A stretch of 64,000 nt of DNA from Prevotellaceae bacterium. Its GTDB lineage: Bacteria > Bacteroidota > Bacteroidia > Bacteroidales > Paludibacteraceae. Of the stretch, positions 8,455 through 17,384 are shown piece after piece. Numbering within the stretch: the stretch's first letter is position 1; every line of letters begins with the position of its first letter. Below the pieces are notes generated by a model. That model saw nothing but the letters and a program-made list of their open reading frames with translations, searched no databases and had not been told where the DNA came from. Both the position numbers and the translations under genes were made by a program. Location: contig JACJXK010000003.1 of NCBI GenBank assembly GCA_020636675.1, positions 62,001-126,000 on the forward strand, in the 5' to 3' direction.

Positions 8455-9273
8455 TTAATATTGCTCACTTTCGTTAGGAAACGAACTTGATTTCACGTCC
8501 GATATATATGACCCTACTGCCTTGGTAATTTCGTCAAACAGATTAGCGTATTTACGCAAAAATTTAGGGGAAAAACCGTTGTTTATACCCAACATGTCAT
8601 GCATCACAAGCACTTGTCCGTCTACTCCACCTCCGGCACCGATTCCAATGACAGGAATATCCAAAGACTCAGCCACCTGCTTAGCCAATACTGCCGGGAT
8701 CTTCTCCAAAACCAATGAATAACAACCTATATCCTGCAATTTGTGGGCATCAGATATTAATTTCTGCGCCTCTGCGTCGTCTTTTGCTCGTAATGCGTAA
8801 GAACCGTATTTGTTGATAGACTGAGGCATCAATCCAAGATGTCCCATCACAGGAACTCCTGCATTTATTATCTTCTTTATTGTTCCTGCAAATTCCTCTC
8901 CGCCTTCTATCTTCACAGAATCGGCGCCAGACTCTTTTATTATTCTAACCGCCGCGCGTACAGCTTCCGACTCATCACACTGATAACTGCCAAACGGCAT
9001 ATCAATGACCACATGCGCACGTTTCACTCCACGCACTACGCACTGTGCATGATAAATCATTTGATCCAATGTAACAGGAATAGTCGAAGAATAGCCAGCC
9101 ATCACGTTACCGGCCGAATCGCCTACTAAAATGACATCCATTCCTGCCTGATCGATAATCGAAGCCATAGAATAATCGTAAGCCGTAAGCATGGAGATCT
9201 TCTCCCCTTTGTCCTTCATCTCCAACAAAGCCTTTGTTGAAATTTTTTTGATATTTTCGTTGTGAACAGACAT
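8455..9273 (-). CDS. panB: Ketopantoate hydroxymethyltransferase
   Basis: A 272-residue cytoplasmic enzyme making ketopantoate from alpha-ketoisovalerate and methylene-tetrahydrofolate, first committed step of pantothenate/CoA synthesis. Visible family motifs: [12 protein letters not shown] near the N-terminus, [18 protein letters not shown] with the metal-binding Asp, AVKIEGG-type segment ([10 protein letters not shown]), [10 protein letters not shown] and [20 protein letters not shown]. The start MSVHNENI at 9273 was preferred to an earlier Met eight residues upstream because it sits correctly behind the promoter at 9295-9302. Monocistronic, convergent with rpsP. Confidence 0.95.
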   Translation of the reverse strand: MSVHNENIKKISTKALLEMKDKGEKISMLTAYDYSMASIIDQAGMDVILVGDSAGNVMAGYSSTIPVTLDQMIYHAQCVVRGVKRAHVVIDMPFGSYQCDESEAVRAAVRIIKESGADSVKIEGGEEFAGTIKKIINAGVPVMGHLGLMPQSINKYGSYALRAKDDAEAQKLISDAHKLQDIGCYSLVLEKIPAVLAKQVAESLDIPVIGIGAGGGVDGQVLVMHDMLGINNGFSPKFLRKYANLFDEITKAVGSYISDVKSSSFPNESEQY

Positions 9274-9294
9274 ATCTCTACATTTTTTGTTGCG

Positions 9295-9302
9295 CAAAGG
9301 TA
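9295..9302 (-). promoter_or_regulatory. -7 element for panB
   Basis: Minus strand TACCTTTG is an exact TAnnTTTG match 21 bp before the chosen panB start codon. Confidence 0.55.
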
Positions 9303-9369
9303 CATATTTATTTTATGAAAAGGAATAGAAGCTTTTTCTTGTGATTGTAGAAACGTTGGGGGATGGATA

Positions 9370-9453
9370 TAAAAAATTTAGGGAGGCTTCACAGCGTCCC
9401 TAAATCTCATTTAACCTAAACCTTAACTATGAAAAATCTACTTGTTTTTGTTT
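9370..9453 (-). ncRNA. Candidate small RNA of about 85 nt upstream of panB
   Basis: A complete transcription unit without a coding frame is visible on the minus strand. A promoter (TTG at 9488-9490, 20-bp spacer, CATCTTTG at 9460-9467) would start a transcript near 9453. It would end at a strong hairpin, with stem ATTTAGGGA/TCCCTAAAT (9376-9384 and 9397-9405) extended by GCT/AGC, followed by TTTTTTA. The RNA would stop about 70 bp before the separate panB promoter. It could instead be an attenuator-like leader of panB. I could not assign it to a known RNA family. Confidence 0.45.
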
Positions 9454-9644
9454 GCACTACAAAGATGCAAACTACATTTGATTTATGCAACAAGATGACC
9501 ATAAAAACGTTTGACAAAAGTCAAAAATATAATTTTGACGGTTTGTTTTCTACTATCTTTCTTTTAAATAGGTGTTTTTACCTTTATCTTAACTTTTGGT
9601 GAGGTTCAATATTTGTTCTATATTTGTATCTAAAGAAACCGAAA

Positions 9645-10506
9645 ATGGCAATAAGCAACTACATACGTTTCGACTGGGCAATGAAAAGACTGCTCCGCAA
9701 CAAGGCGAACTTCGCCGTGCTGGAGGGATTCCTGACAACCCTGCTCAACCGGAAGATAGTCATACGGAAACTGTTGGAGAGCGAAAGCAACCAGGAGGAG
9801 GAGTTTGACAAGTACAACCGTGTCGACATTCTTGCCGAGGACTGCGACGGCGAGCTGATCCTCATCGAGGTGCAGAACAACAACGAATACGCCTACTTCC
9901 AACGAATGCTATTCGGCGTGTCCAAACTGGTCACGGAATACATCAACAAGGGCGAAAGGCTACGACAACGTCAGGAAGGTCTACTCCATCAACATCGTAT
10001 ACTTCTCCCTCGGCCACGGGAAGGATACCGTATATCACGGAAAAGACGGGTTGTGGCATGCATGACGCGACATTGGAACTCTCCCTTTCCAAGACAGACA
10101 TTCAAGGTGGATAAAGGTCAGCATATATCGAATAACATCGAGGTGAACGACTTCAACCCTGAAGTCCGCTGGAGGTGGATCCTCCTGAACACGGGAGACA
10201 TTCGAACACGCGACAGCTCGGCCTGACGGAAGCCCGGAACAGCTCAAGCGACAAGATGACCAAGTCGGAAGAGCTTAGGCATCTGGACGTCTCCTCCTGC
10301 GCGCAACATCTACGGAAGAGCCGAAGATCGCTGAAGGCCATGCCGAAGGATTGGCAGAAAAAGGAATTGAAAGGAATTGAAAAAGGATCGCTGAAGGCGA
10401 GCTGAAGGAAAAGTTGAGGAATAAAGCGATGAAAGAGATGGGACTGCCTACGGACACCATCAGTAAAGTGACAGAGCTCAAACTGTCTGATAAAAAGCTG
10501 GATTAA
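9645..10506 (+). pseudogene. Rpn/PD-(D/E)XK nuclease family gene A, frame-broken
   Basis: Belongs to the Rpn (recombination-promoting nuclease / putative transposase) family. The first ~104 codons are intact and contain the nuclease core: VDILAEDCDGELILIEVQ near residue 65, with the D and ExQ of the PD-(D/E)XK fold. From about 9957 the frame is lost through several small insertions and deletions compared with copy B, e.g. an extra A giving GGCGAAAGG instead of GGCGAAGG. The last 60 bp differ from copy B and end in their own stop, so this is a distinct paralogue rather than a simple misread of B. It has its own TAnnTTTG promoter at 9619. Confidence 0.75.
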
Positions 10507-10526
10507 ACGACTAAAGAAACCGAGAA

Positions 10527-11373
10527 ATGGCAATAAGCAACTACATACGTTTCGACTGGGCATGAAGAAATGCTCCGCAACAAAGGCGAACTCCGTGCTG
10601 GAGTTCGACGACCCTGCTCCAGCAGATAGTCATCCGGAACTTTGGAGCAAGCAACCAGGAGGAGGTTTGACAAGTACAACCGTGTCGACATTCTTGCGAG
10701 ACTGCGACGGCAACGATCCTCATCGGGTGCAGAACAACGAATACTACTTCAACGAATGCTTTCGGCGTGTCCAAACGGTCGGAATACATCAACAAGGGCG
10801 AAGGCTACGACACGTCAGGAAGGTCTACTCATCAACATCGTATGCTTCTCCTGGCAGGAGGATACCATATACGGAAAGACAGTTGTGGCATATGACGGCG
10901 ACATTCTGGAACTCTCCCCTTTCCAAAGACAGACATTCAAGGTGGATAAGGTCAGCCAGCTATATCCGGAATATTACATCCTGAAGGTGAACGACTTCAA
11001 CCGCATGGCAAAAAGTCCGCTGGAAGAGTGGATCTATTACCTGAACACGGGAGACATCCCGAACACGGCGACAGCCCCCGGCCTGACGGAAGCCCGCGAA
11101 CGGCTCAAGCTGGACAAGATGACCAAGTCCGAACTGGAGGCCTATTATAGGCATCTGGACAACGTAGTCATCCTGCGCGACAACATCTACACGGAAAGAG
11201 CCGAAGGAATCGCTGAAGGCCATGCCGAAGGATTGGCAGAAGGAATTGAAAAGGGAATTATTGAGGAAAAGTTGAGGAATGCGAAGACGATGAAAGAGAT
11301 GGGACTGTCTGCTGACACCATCAGTAAAATAACAGGACTAAGTATAAAAGAAATAGAAACGTTTAATCGTTAA
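10527..11373 (+). pseudogene. Rpn/PD-(D/E)XK nuclease family gene B, frame-broken at the 5' end
   Basis: A tandem paralogue of gene A starting 20 bp after its stop, with the same leader CTAAAGAAACCG. Here the first ~290 bp carry many one- to three-base deletions relative to A, whereas from about 10835 the frame is intact to the stop: YDGDILELSPFQRQTFKVDK, the DFNRMAKSPLEEWIYYLNTG segment, then the repeated AEGIAEGHAEGLAEGIEKG helix characteristic of the family's C-terminus. If the indels are sequencing errors, both genes may be whole. If not, neither makes a full protein. Confidence 0.75.
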
Positions 11374-11396
11374 GATCGGGCGTTTCTATTTTATTT
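11352..11396. terminator. Bidirectional terminator between Rpn B and the amidase
   Basis: Perfect 10-bp arms AATAGAAACG and CGTTTCTATT with a 19-bp loop, followed by TTATTT. It overlaps the 3' ends of both convergent genes. Confidence 0.6.
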
Positions 11397-12153
11397 CAAA
11401 TCGGTCAGCACTACAAAAAACCGGGAATTTCTTTCTAAACTCATCTAATTTTTCCTTAGATAGATCTACCACAGCCACATGCTCCTCCCCGTTTTCTAAT
11501 CGAAGTAGTTGTTTACCCTTATAATCATAAACAGAAGAATCTCCGTTATGCTCATAATTAAGGCCGTCCTCTCCCACTCGATTGACCCCACACACATAAG
11601 CCAAATTTTCGATGCCTCTAGCCGGCAATAATGCATTCCATGACGATATTCTCGAAGTAGGCCAATTTGCCACATAAATCAACAGATCATAAGCGTTGTC
11701 TACATTTCTAGACCAAACAGGAAAACGTAAATCAAAACAGATCATCAAACATATATTCCATCCTTTATAATTCACAATAATCCGTTTGTCGCCGGCTGTG
11801 TATCTGTCACCTTCCTGTCCCATCAAGAAAAGATGACGCTTGTCATAATAAAATATTTTGCCCGAAGGCATGACGAAAAAAGCTCTATTATAATATTTTC
11901 CGCCTTCTTCGGCAACAAAACTACCACACAGAGCTGTTTGATAACGTTCGGACAGACACCTAAGAAACGACATGGTGTTTCCTTCGTTTCCCTCGGCGAG
12001 CGATTCTGGCTCCATACAGAACCCCGTACTGAACATTTCAGGAAGGATTAGCAGATCTGCATCTATCCCATTTTTTAGTTGAGTTTCCAATTTTCGAAGA
12101 TTATCCTCCTTATCTTTCCAAACTATATCATATTGAAATAAAGCGATTTTCAT
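11386..12153 (-). CDS. Nitrilase-superfamily omega-amidase (YafV-like)
   Basis: A 255-residue carbon-nitrogen hydrolase. The catalytic triad is visible: Glu39 in LILPEMFSTGF, Lys105 in YYDKRHLF and Cys139 in LMICFDLRFP. The FCMEPE and RFPVWSRN context matches the omega-amidase/YafV subgroup, which hydrolyses alpha-ketoglutaramate and related monoamides formed by transaminases. Cytoplasmic, no signal peptide. It is a single gene convergent with the Rpn pair. Substrate is inferred from the subgroup resemblance only. Confidence 0.88.
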   Translation of the reverse strand: MKIALFQYDIVWKDKEDNLRKLETQLKNGIDADLLILPEMFSTGFCMEPESLAEGNEGNTMSFLRCLSERYQTALCGSFVAEEGGKYYNRAFFVMPSGKIFYYDKRHLFLMGQEGDRYTAGDKRIIVNYKGWNICLMICFDLRFPVWSRNVDNAYDLLIYVANWPTSRISSWNALLPARGIENLAYVCGVNRVGEDGLNYEHNGDSSVYDYKGKQLLRLENGEEHVAVVDLSKEKLDEFRKKFPVFCSADRFEIK

Positions 12154-12240
12154 TATTTTCTATCTATTGTGACATAAAAAAAGCAAACAATCTCTATTTT
12201 TTAATAGATTATCTGCTCTTTATTCGTATAAAAACATGTT

Positions 12241-12825
12241 TTATATCTTTCCTATCGTAAAACCTTCCGGATTGCGACCTTTGAAATTCTTAAAGTAAAG
12301 CTTTATCTGCTTAATGTCCTCCGTCTCGTTATCCGTTGGCCAGAAAATCCGGTCGATACCGGCCATTTTCTTCTCGTAATCTATGTAAGTCAGAAGAATG
12401 GGAACATTTGCCTTCTTCGCTATATAATAAAATCCCATTTTCCAATTTGGATTTGCTTTTCTGGTGCCTTCCGGTGTGATGGCCAACTGGAATTTATCTC
12501 TCTTTTGGTACTGTTCCACAATCTGCTCCACCAAAGATGTCTTTCGTCCGCGATCTACAGGAATGCCACCTATCGGACCAAAAAACAAGTTGAACGGAAA
12601 TTTAAACCATTCCCTTTTGATAAGAAACGATGGCCTTTTACCTCCAATTGCGCAAAACATCACCTTGCCCACCAAAAAATCATAATTGCTGGTATGAGGA
12701 GCCACGCAAAAAACACATTTATTGGGTATCTCTACCTTCAATGAGGCTTTCCAACCTATTGTCTTCAGTATAAACTGACAAATCTGCTGTTTCATTAGAT
12801 TTTGTAATTCGAAGGAAAAAGACAT
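12241..12825 (-). CDS. 1-acyl-sn-glycerol-3-phosphate acyltransferase-like protein
   Basis: A 194-residue PlsC-family acyltransferase, expected at the inner membrane face in phospholipid or lipid-A-type acyl transfer. The HX4D catalytic motif is APHTSNYDFLVG near residue 42; the second block GGIPVDRGRK near 88 and the ITPEGTRKANP block near 118 fit the family. It is shorter than typical PlsC (about 240), lacking an N-terminal membrane anchor, like many paralogues. Divergent promoter region shared with the beta-helix lipoprotein gene. Confidence 0.85.
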   Translation of the reverse strand: MSFSFELQNLMKQQICQFILKTIGWKASLKVEIPNKCVFCVAPHTSNYDFLVGKVMFCAIGGKRPSFLIKREWFKFPFNLFFGPIGGIPVDRGRKTSLVEQIVEQYQKRDKFQLAITPEGTRKANPNWKMGFYYIAKKANVPILLTYIDYEKKMAGIDRIFWPTDNETEDIKQIKLYFKNFKGRNPEGFTIGKI

Positions 12826-12861
12826 TCATCGGATATCTTTCCTTTCTGTTTTTTTACGGGA

Positions 12862-12869
12862 CAAAAGTA
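12862..12869 (-). promoter_or_regulatory. -7 element for the acyltransferase gene
   Basis: Minus-strand TACTTTTG, an exact TAnnTTTG match 36 bp before the start codon at 12825. Confidence 0.55.
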
Positions 12870-12923
12870 CGTCTTTCTAATGAATTTACAATCATATTCG
12901 TCAATTTGTCTGACAAAAAGAAT

Positions 12924-12931
12924 TATCTTTG
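12924..12931 (+). promoter_or_regulatory. -7 element for the 12977 operon
   Basis: TATCTTTG fits TAnnTTTG and lies 45 bp before the ATG of the lipoprotein gene that begins the rightward gene series. Confidence 0.55.
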
Positions 12932-12976
12932 TAAATAGATGCTTAAACATCAATTCATATTTAACTCAAAAAATAG

Positions 12977-14434
12977 ATGAATAAGTTTTTTCCCATAGCA
13001 GTGCTTTTTTCTTTTTTTTCGTGCTTGCTGATTTCGTGCGAAGATGATGATTTCACTTCCGATGCATCTTATCAATTGACACTCTCTACCGACACCATTT
13101 CTTTCGATACCATATTTTCCAATATATTGACTTCTACTAAGCGAATAATGGTATATAATAAAACATCAGAGAATATTCGCATAGATGCAATAAGCTTGGA
13201 ATCAGGATTTAAATGCTTTCAAATAAATGTGAACGGACAAAGTGGAACTACATTCAATAATATCGAGATAAGGGCTAACGACAGCATCTATATTTTTGTG
13301 CAGGCTAGACTGAATGGAATAGGTCAGAACGCACCCCTATTCATCTTAGATTCACTTGTCTTCAGATACAATGGAAATGTGCAAAACGTCAAACTCTGTA
13401 CATACGGACAGGATGTCCATTTGCAGAGAAACACAAAAATAGAAGAAGATACACATTGGACCAACGACAAGCCATATCTTATATACGACACTTTGTGCGT
13501 AGATGAAAATGCAACGTTGACAATCGATGCAGGGACGAAAATCTACTTTTATACTAACGCTTGCATGAAAGTCAATGGCGTTCTGAAAGTTTTGGGCGAC
13601 ATTCACTATCCTGTTCTGTTCAGAGGACATAGGACAGACTACATTTATGATAACATACCATACGACAAGATTGTAGGTCAATGGGGAGGCATCATCTTCT
13701 CCAAAGAAAGCTACGGCAACAAGATGGAGGGTGCAGTCATCAGAAGCTCTGATTTCGGGATTCGAATGGACTCTTCTGAGTTGAAGCCGGATGTCTACAA
13801 GCTAATCCTTGCCAACTCTACCATACACAACACGAAAGGCGTTGCCCTTAAAGCTACCAACGCTAAGGTGTATGCCTATAATACAGTTATATCCAATAGC
13901 TTGAATGCGTGCGTAATGTTGGAGGGCGGCGACTATCTGTTCAACCATTGCACGATAGCTAATTTTCCGAAAAACAGTAGATATCACAGTGCGGTGATGC
14001 TTTTGAATAAAGAGTATTACACGAAAGAACCTATCATTCCGCTGGTGAAAGCAGATTTCAACAACTGCATTATTTACGGAACTTACCAACAGGAGATGGA
14101 TTTAGAGGGTGAAGATAGTGACGAAAACTTCAACTATCACTTTAATTCTTGTTTAATAAAATACGTATATTCAGACAATTCGTTTATCAGCAATGAAAGA
14201 TTTTCAAAGGTAATATGGAATGAAGACCCTCTCTTTAAGTTGATAAACCATACGGAATATGAATACGACTATAGCATAGACTCTCTCTCTGCCGCCATCA
14301 ATAAGGCCGATGTTGAGGTCCTGAATCTCTATCCGGAGTGTAATGCGGACAAAGCAGGAAGAGACAGAAACCAGAATAATTTGCCGGATATTGGCGCATA
14401 CGAATGGCAGCCGGCTATAACTTCCGAAAATTAA
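12977..14434 (+). CDS. Right-handed beta-helix lipoprotein, function unknown
   Basis: A 485-residue exported lipoprotein. The signal peptide ends in a lipobox with Cys at 21 (CLLISCEDDD), followed by an acidic stretch of the kind that promotes surface export in Bacteroidetes lipoproteins. An Ig-like N-terminal region (to about 140) precedes repeats such as WGGIIFSKESYGNKMEGAVI and IRSSDFGIRMDSS (about 235-270), typical of parallel beta-helix proteins. No catalytic residues could be named. It starts a run of same-strand genes and is followed after 13 bp by a nuclease-family gene, so they are probably co-transcribed. Confidence 0.8.
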   Translation: MNKFFPIAVLFSFFSCLLISCEDDDFTSDASYQLTLSTDTISFDTIFSNILTSTKRIMVYNKTSENIRIDAISLESGFKCFQINVNGQSGTTFNNIEIRANDSIYIFVQARLNGIGQNAPLFILDSLVFRYNGNVQNVKLCTYGQDVHLQRNTKIEEDTHWTNDKPYLIYDTLCVDENATLTIDAGTKIYFYTNACMKVNGVLKVLGDIHYPVLFRGHRTDYIYDNIPYDKIVGQWGGIIFSKESYGNKMEGAVIRSSDFGIRMDSSELKPDVYKLILANSTIHNTKGVALKATNAKVYAYNTVISNSLNACVMLEGGDYLFNHCTIANFPKNSRYHSAVMLLNKEYYTKEPIIPLVKADFNNCIIYGTYQQEMDLEGEDSDENFNYHFNSCLIKYVYSDNSFISNERFSKVIWNEDPLFKLINHTEYEYDYSIDSLSAAINKADVEVLNLYPECNADKAGRDRNQNNLPDIGAYEWQPAITSEN

Positions 14435-14447
14435 AATCTTTCTCCTT

Positions 14448-15488
14448 TTGAAAAAGGGTTTTCTCTATATTGTCACCATCAGTAGTCTCTTGTGCCCATT
14501 TTTCTCTCTTGTGGCACAAGAACATAGACTTCGTATGATCAGCTATAATCTGGAGAATTTATTTGACTGCCAAAACGACCCGCTCACAGACGATGACTCC
14601 TTCACACCCGAAGGTGACCACCAATGGACGGATAAAAAATACAAGACTAAACTATCCAACCTCTCGAAGGCCATCATGGCCGCAGGCGGTTGGGACACTC
14701 CTATCATCGTAGGCCTTTGCGAAGTGGAGAATGCAACAGTGGTCAACGACCTCATCAACTCTACTCCTCTGCAATATGCAAAATACAAGTACGTACATAA
14801 GGACTCGCCGGACAGGCGAGGTGTCGATGTGGCTATGCTTTATCAACCAGACAAGTTTAAACTGCTATCGCAGAAGTTTCTGCACGTAGATATCGGCGAC
14901 CGCCCTACCCGAGACATCTTATATGCTTCCGGTGTCATAAAAGAAACAGGAGATACTCTCCATATTTTCGTCAACCATTGGCCTTCCAGATATGGAGGCG
15001 AATTGGAATCGGAAGACAAACGTATGAAGGTGGCTGCCGTACTCCGACAGACGACTGACAGCCTGCTGGGGTTTAATTCTGAGGCTAGAATAATCATCAT
15101 GGGTGATTTTAACGACTATCCCACCAACGAGAGTCTCACTGTTGGATTGGGTTGCAAAAACAGATGGAAAAAGGTCTGCAACGACTCCTTGTACAATCTC
15201 TGTTACCAGTTTGACGGTAACGAAACGTTGGGATCCCACAAATTTGAAGGAAAATGGGGAATGCTAGACCAATGGATACTCTCTGGCAAGATGATGGACA
15301 AGAAATCATCCCTCTATACGGACGTACAGTATGTGGGTATCTGCAACGAAAGGTTCTTATTGAAGGAGGACAAAACAGACTATGCTCCCAAACGGGCTTT
15401 TCTTGGCACTCTGTTCGCTAACGGGTTCAGCGACCATCTGCCTATATATGTTGATTTGATAATAAATAAAAATCAGATAAAACGATGA
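14448..15488 (+). CDS. Secreted endonuclease/exonuclease/phosphatase family protein
   Basis: A 346-residue exported protein of the EEP superfamily. Visible motifs: ISYNLENLFD near 32, GLCEVENATVV near 88 with the metal-binding Glu, NHWPSRYGG near 172, IIMGDFNDYP near 215 and SDHLPIYVDL near the end. These give the full metal-dependent phosphodiesterase active site. The start is a TTG at 14448, chosen because it supplies a signal peptide (LYIVTISSLLCPFFSLVAQ); the first ATG would begin after the signal. It overlaps the following histidine kinase by 4 bp. The substrate (extracellular DNA or a phospholipid) is not evident. Confidence 0.87.
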   Translation: MKKGFLYIVTISSLLCPFFSLVAQEHRLRMISYNLENLFDCQNDPLTDDDSFTPEGDHQWTDKKYKTKLSNLSKAIMAAGGWDTPIIVGLCEVENATVVNDLINSTPLQYAKYKYVHKDSPDRRGVDVAMLYQPDKFKLLSQKFLHVDIGDRPTRDILYASGVIKETGDTLHIFVNHWPSRYGGELESEDKRMKVAAVLRQTTDSLLGFNSEARIIIMGDFNDYPTNESLTVGLGCKNRWKKVCNDSLYNLCYQFDGNETLGSHKFEGKWGMLDQWILSGKMMDKKSSLYTDVQYVGICNERFLLKEDKTDYAPKRAFLGTLFANGFSDHLPIYVDLIINKNQIKR

Positions 15489-16537
15489 TTTTTACAACAG
15501 ATAAAAAAAGAATCCACATGTTTATCCATATCATAGCTTGGATGATCATGTTCGTCTTCCCTTTCTTTTTTATAAGAAAAGAGAATATAGATGGTAGCAT
15601 AATAGGTTATCTGAGGTTTTGCATTGTACCATGCGCCTTTCTGATCATATTCTATATCAACTACCTATATCTTATTGAGGAGTATCTGTTCGGCAAAAAG
15701 ATTCGTACATTCATCGTCTACAACATCATTCTCATTGTATCTATCGGTATCATTATGCACTTTCTGCACGAAGCCATGCTCTTCCCCCATAAAAGTCATA
15801 TGGTCATGTACCAGAAGAAGCTGCTGATGGACATTCTTTTCACTCTGAGAGATATGCTTACCCTCTTCTTTACCGTGGCTATCAGCGTGGCAATCAAAGG
15901 TAGCTACTATTGGTACAATGCCGAAGCTCAACGACAAGAGCTGGAAAGGCAACGCTCGGAAGCCGAACTGAAAAACCTAAAAAGCCAACTCAATCCACAT
16001 TTCCTTTTCAACACACTGAATAACATCTACGCACTCATCGCCATCAGTCAGGAAAAGTCGCAGCAAGCGGTCCTTGAACTCAGTAAGATGCTAAGGTATG
16101 TGCTTTATGATGACAACCAGAAGAATGTGCCGCTGCAGAAGGAGGTGGACTTCATCAACAATTACATCTCTCTGATGAAACTACGGTTGCCGGAGAATGT
16201 TACGGTAAAAGAGGATATCGACATTTCACGCAACCCCCAGATAGAGTTGGCCCCACTCCTATTTATCTCTTTGATAGAAAACGCATTCAAACACGGAGTA
16301 GGTAGCCAAGACGAATCGTTCGTCAACATACGTCTAAAGGTAGAAGACAACAACCTCATCATCTGCGAAATAGAAAACAGTTATATGCCCAAGGACAAGG
16401 AAGACAAAAGTGGTTCGGGAATTGGCCTTGAAAACCTCAGAAGACGATTGGAGCTACTCTATCCCAATAGGCACTCCTTCACGGTAGGCGTTGAAAATGA
16501 CAAATATATGGCAAAACTAACACTCTACGCTTCGTGA
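15485..16537 (+). CDS. LytS/YehU-type sensor histidine kinase
   Basis: A 350-residue inner-membrane kinase. Four hydrophobic segments (about 10-30, 42-65, 76-95, 118-140) are followed by a coiled linker rich in Glu/Arg and a His_kinase domain with the phosphoacceptor in LNPHFLFNTLNN (His172). A HATPase domain follows with ENAFKHGV near 262 and GSGIGLENLRRRL near 312. There is no separate sensor domain, so the membrane part probably senses. It pairs with the LytTR regulator 68 bp downstream and is translationally coupled to the upstream nuclease gene. Confidence 0.92.
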   Translation: MIFTTDKKRIHMFIHIIAWMIMFVFPFFFIRKENIDGSIIGYLRFCIVPCAFLIIFYINYLYLIEEYLFGKKIRTFIVYNIILIVSIGIIMHFLHEAMLFPHKSHMVMYQKKLLMDILFTLRDMLTLFFTVAISVAIKGSYYWYNAEAQRQELERQRSEAELKNLKSQLNPHFLFNTLNNIYALIAISQEKSQQAVLELSKMLRYVLYDDNQKNVPLQKEVDFINNYISLMKLRLPENVTVKEDIDISRNPQIELAPLLFISLIENAFKHGVGSQDESFVNIRLKVEDNNLIICEIENSYMPKDKEDKSGSGIGLENLRRRLELLYPNRHSFTVGVENDKYMAKLTLYAS

Positions 16538-16605
16538 CAATAGGACTGACACAGATGGATTATAAACCAATATCATTTTATTAAACATAAGCCAATAAGA
16601 AACAT

Positions 16606-17343
16606 ATGGAACTTAAATGTATAATCATAGATGACGAACCGCTAGCCTTGGGTCTGATGGAGGGTTATGTGACAAAAACTGATTTTCTCTCGCTCTGCGG
16701 CAAATATAGCAGTGCTGTAAAGGCCATGGCAGAACTGAACGAGACGAAACCGGATGTCATTTTCATAGATATCCAAATGCCGGATCTTAATGGTCTTGAA
16801 TTTTCCAAGATGATTGGAGGTGATAAATCAAAAATAATCTTCACGACCGCTTTCGAACAATATGCGGTAGATGGATTTAAGGTCAATGCATTGGATTATC
16901 TCCTGAAGCCCATCAGTTATCCGGATTTTCTACAAGCCGCCAACAAAGCTTTGCAATGGTTCGAACTTACCAATAGCGCCAAAACGACTCCGGCAGAAAT
17001 AGGAAAGGAGAAAAAAAGCATCTTCGTGAAAACAGACTACAAACTGATGCAGATCGAGTTGAAAAACATACTTTACATCGAAGGTCTGAAAGATTATGTG
17101 AAGATACATCTGGAAAACGAACCAAATCCTATACTATCGCTGATGAGCATGAAATCGTTGGAAGACCAGTTGCCCGAGGATAAATTTATCCGGGTTCACC
17201 GCTCGTTCATCGTTCAGCCTGAAAAAATCAAGGTGATAGAGCGAAACCGCATTGTATTTGGCAAACAATATATACCGATTTCCGATTCTTATAAAGATAA
17301 GTTTCAGGAATTTCTGAACGAACATGCCCTAATGGGTATGTGA
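16606..17343 (+). CDS. LytTR-family response regulator
   Basis: A 245-residue regulator with an N-terminal receiver domain (Asp10/Glu11 acidic pair, phosphoacceptor Asp55 in VIFIDIQMPD, conserved Lys in LDYLLKPI near 103) and a C-terminal LytTR DNA-binding domain (about 140-240, containing LYIEGLKDYVKIHL and IRVHRSFIV). Encoded directly after its likely partner kinase. LytTR regulators usually bind short direct repeats near target promoters; targets here are not evident. Confidence 0.93.
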   Translation: MELKCIIIDDEPLALGLMEGYVTKTDFLSLCGKYSSAVKAMAELNETKPDVIFIDIQMPDLNGLEFSKMIGGDKSKIIFTTAFEQYAVDGFKVNALDYLLKPISYPDFLQAANKALQWFELTNSAKTTPAEIGKEKKSIFVKTDYKLMQIELKNILYIEGLKDYVKIHLENEPNPILSLMSMKSLEDQLPEDKFIRVHRSFIVQPEKIKVIERNRIVFGKQYIPISDSYKDKFQEFLNEHALMGM

Positions 17344-17384
17344 TTGTATTTCTTAATTTTTCGAATTTCTAATCAGACTAAAAT

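Larger units (their letters stand above)
9274..9644. other. Intergenic region between panB and the Rpn genes
   Basis: About 370 bp with the panB promoter, the candidate small RNA and, at the right end, TATATTTG (9619-9626), a TAnnTTTG element that would serve the first Rpn gene. A 57-codon plus-strand frame starting at 9429 lies antisense to the candidate RNA; it has no recognisable features and is not called. Confidence 0.6.

Noticed and set aside
9429..9602. 57-codon plus-strand frame beginning ATGAAAAAT
   Set aside because: No ribosome site or family features, and it lies antisense to a better-supported promoter-terminator unit.
9645..11373. Single Rpn gene falsely doubled by assembly
   Set aside because: The first copy has its own different last 60 bp and stop codon, so two genes exist; only the sequence quality across the junction is doubtful.
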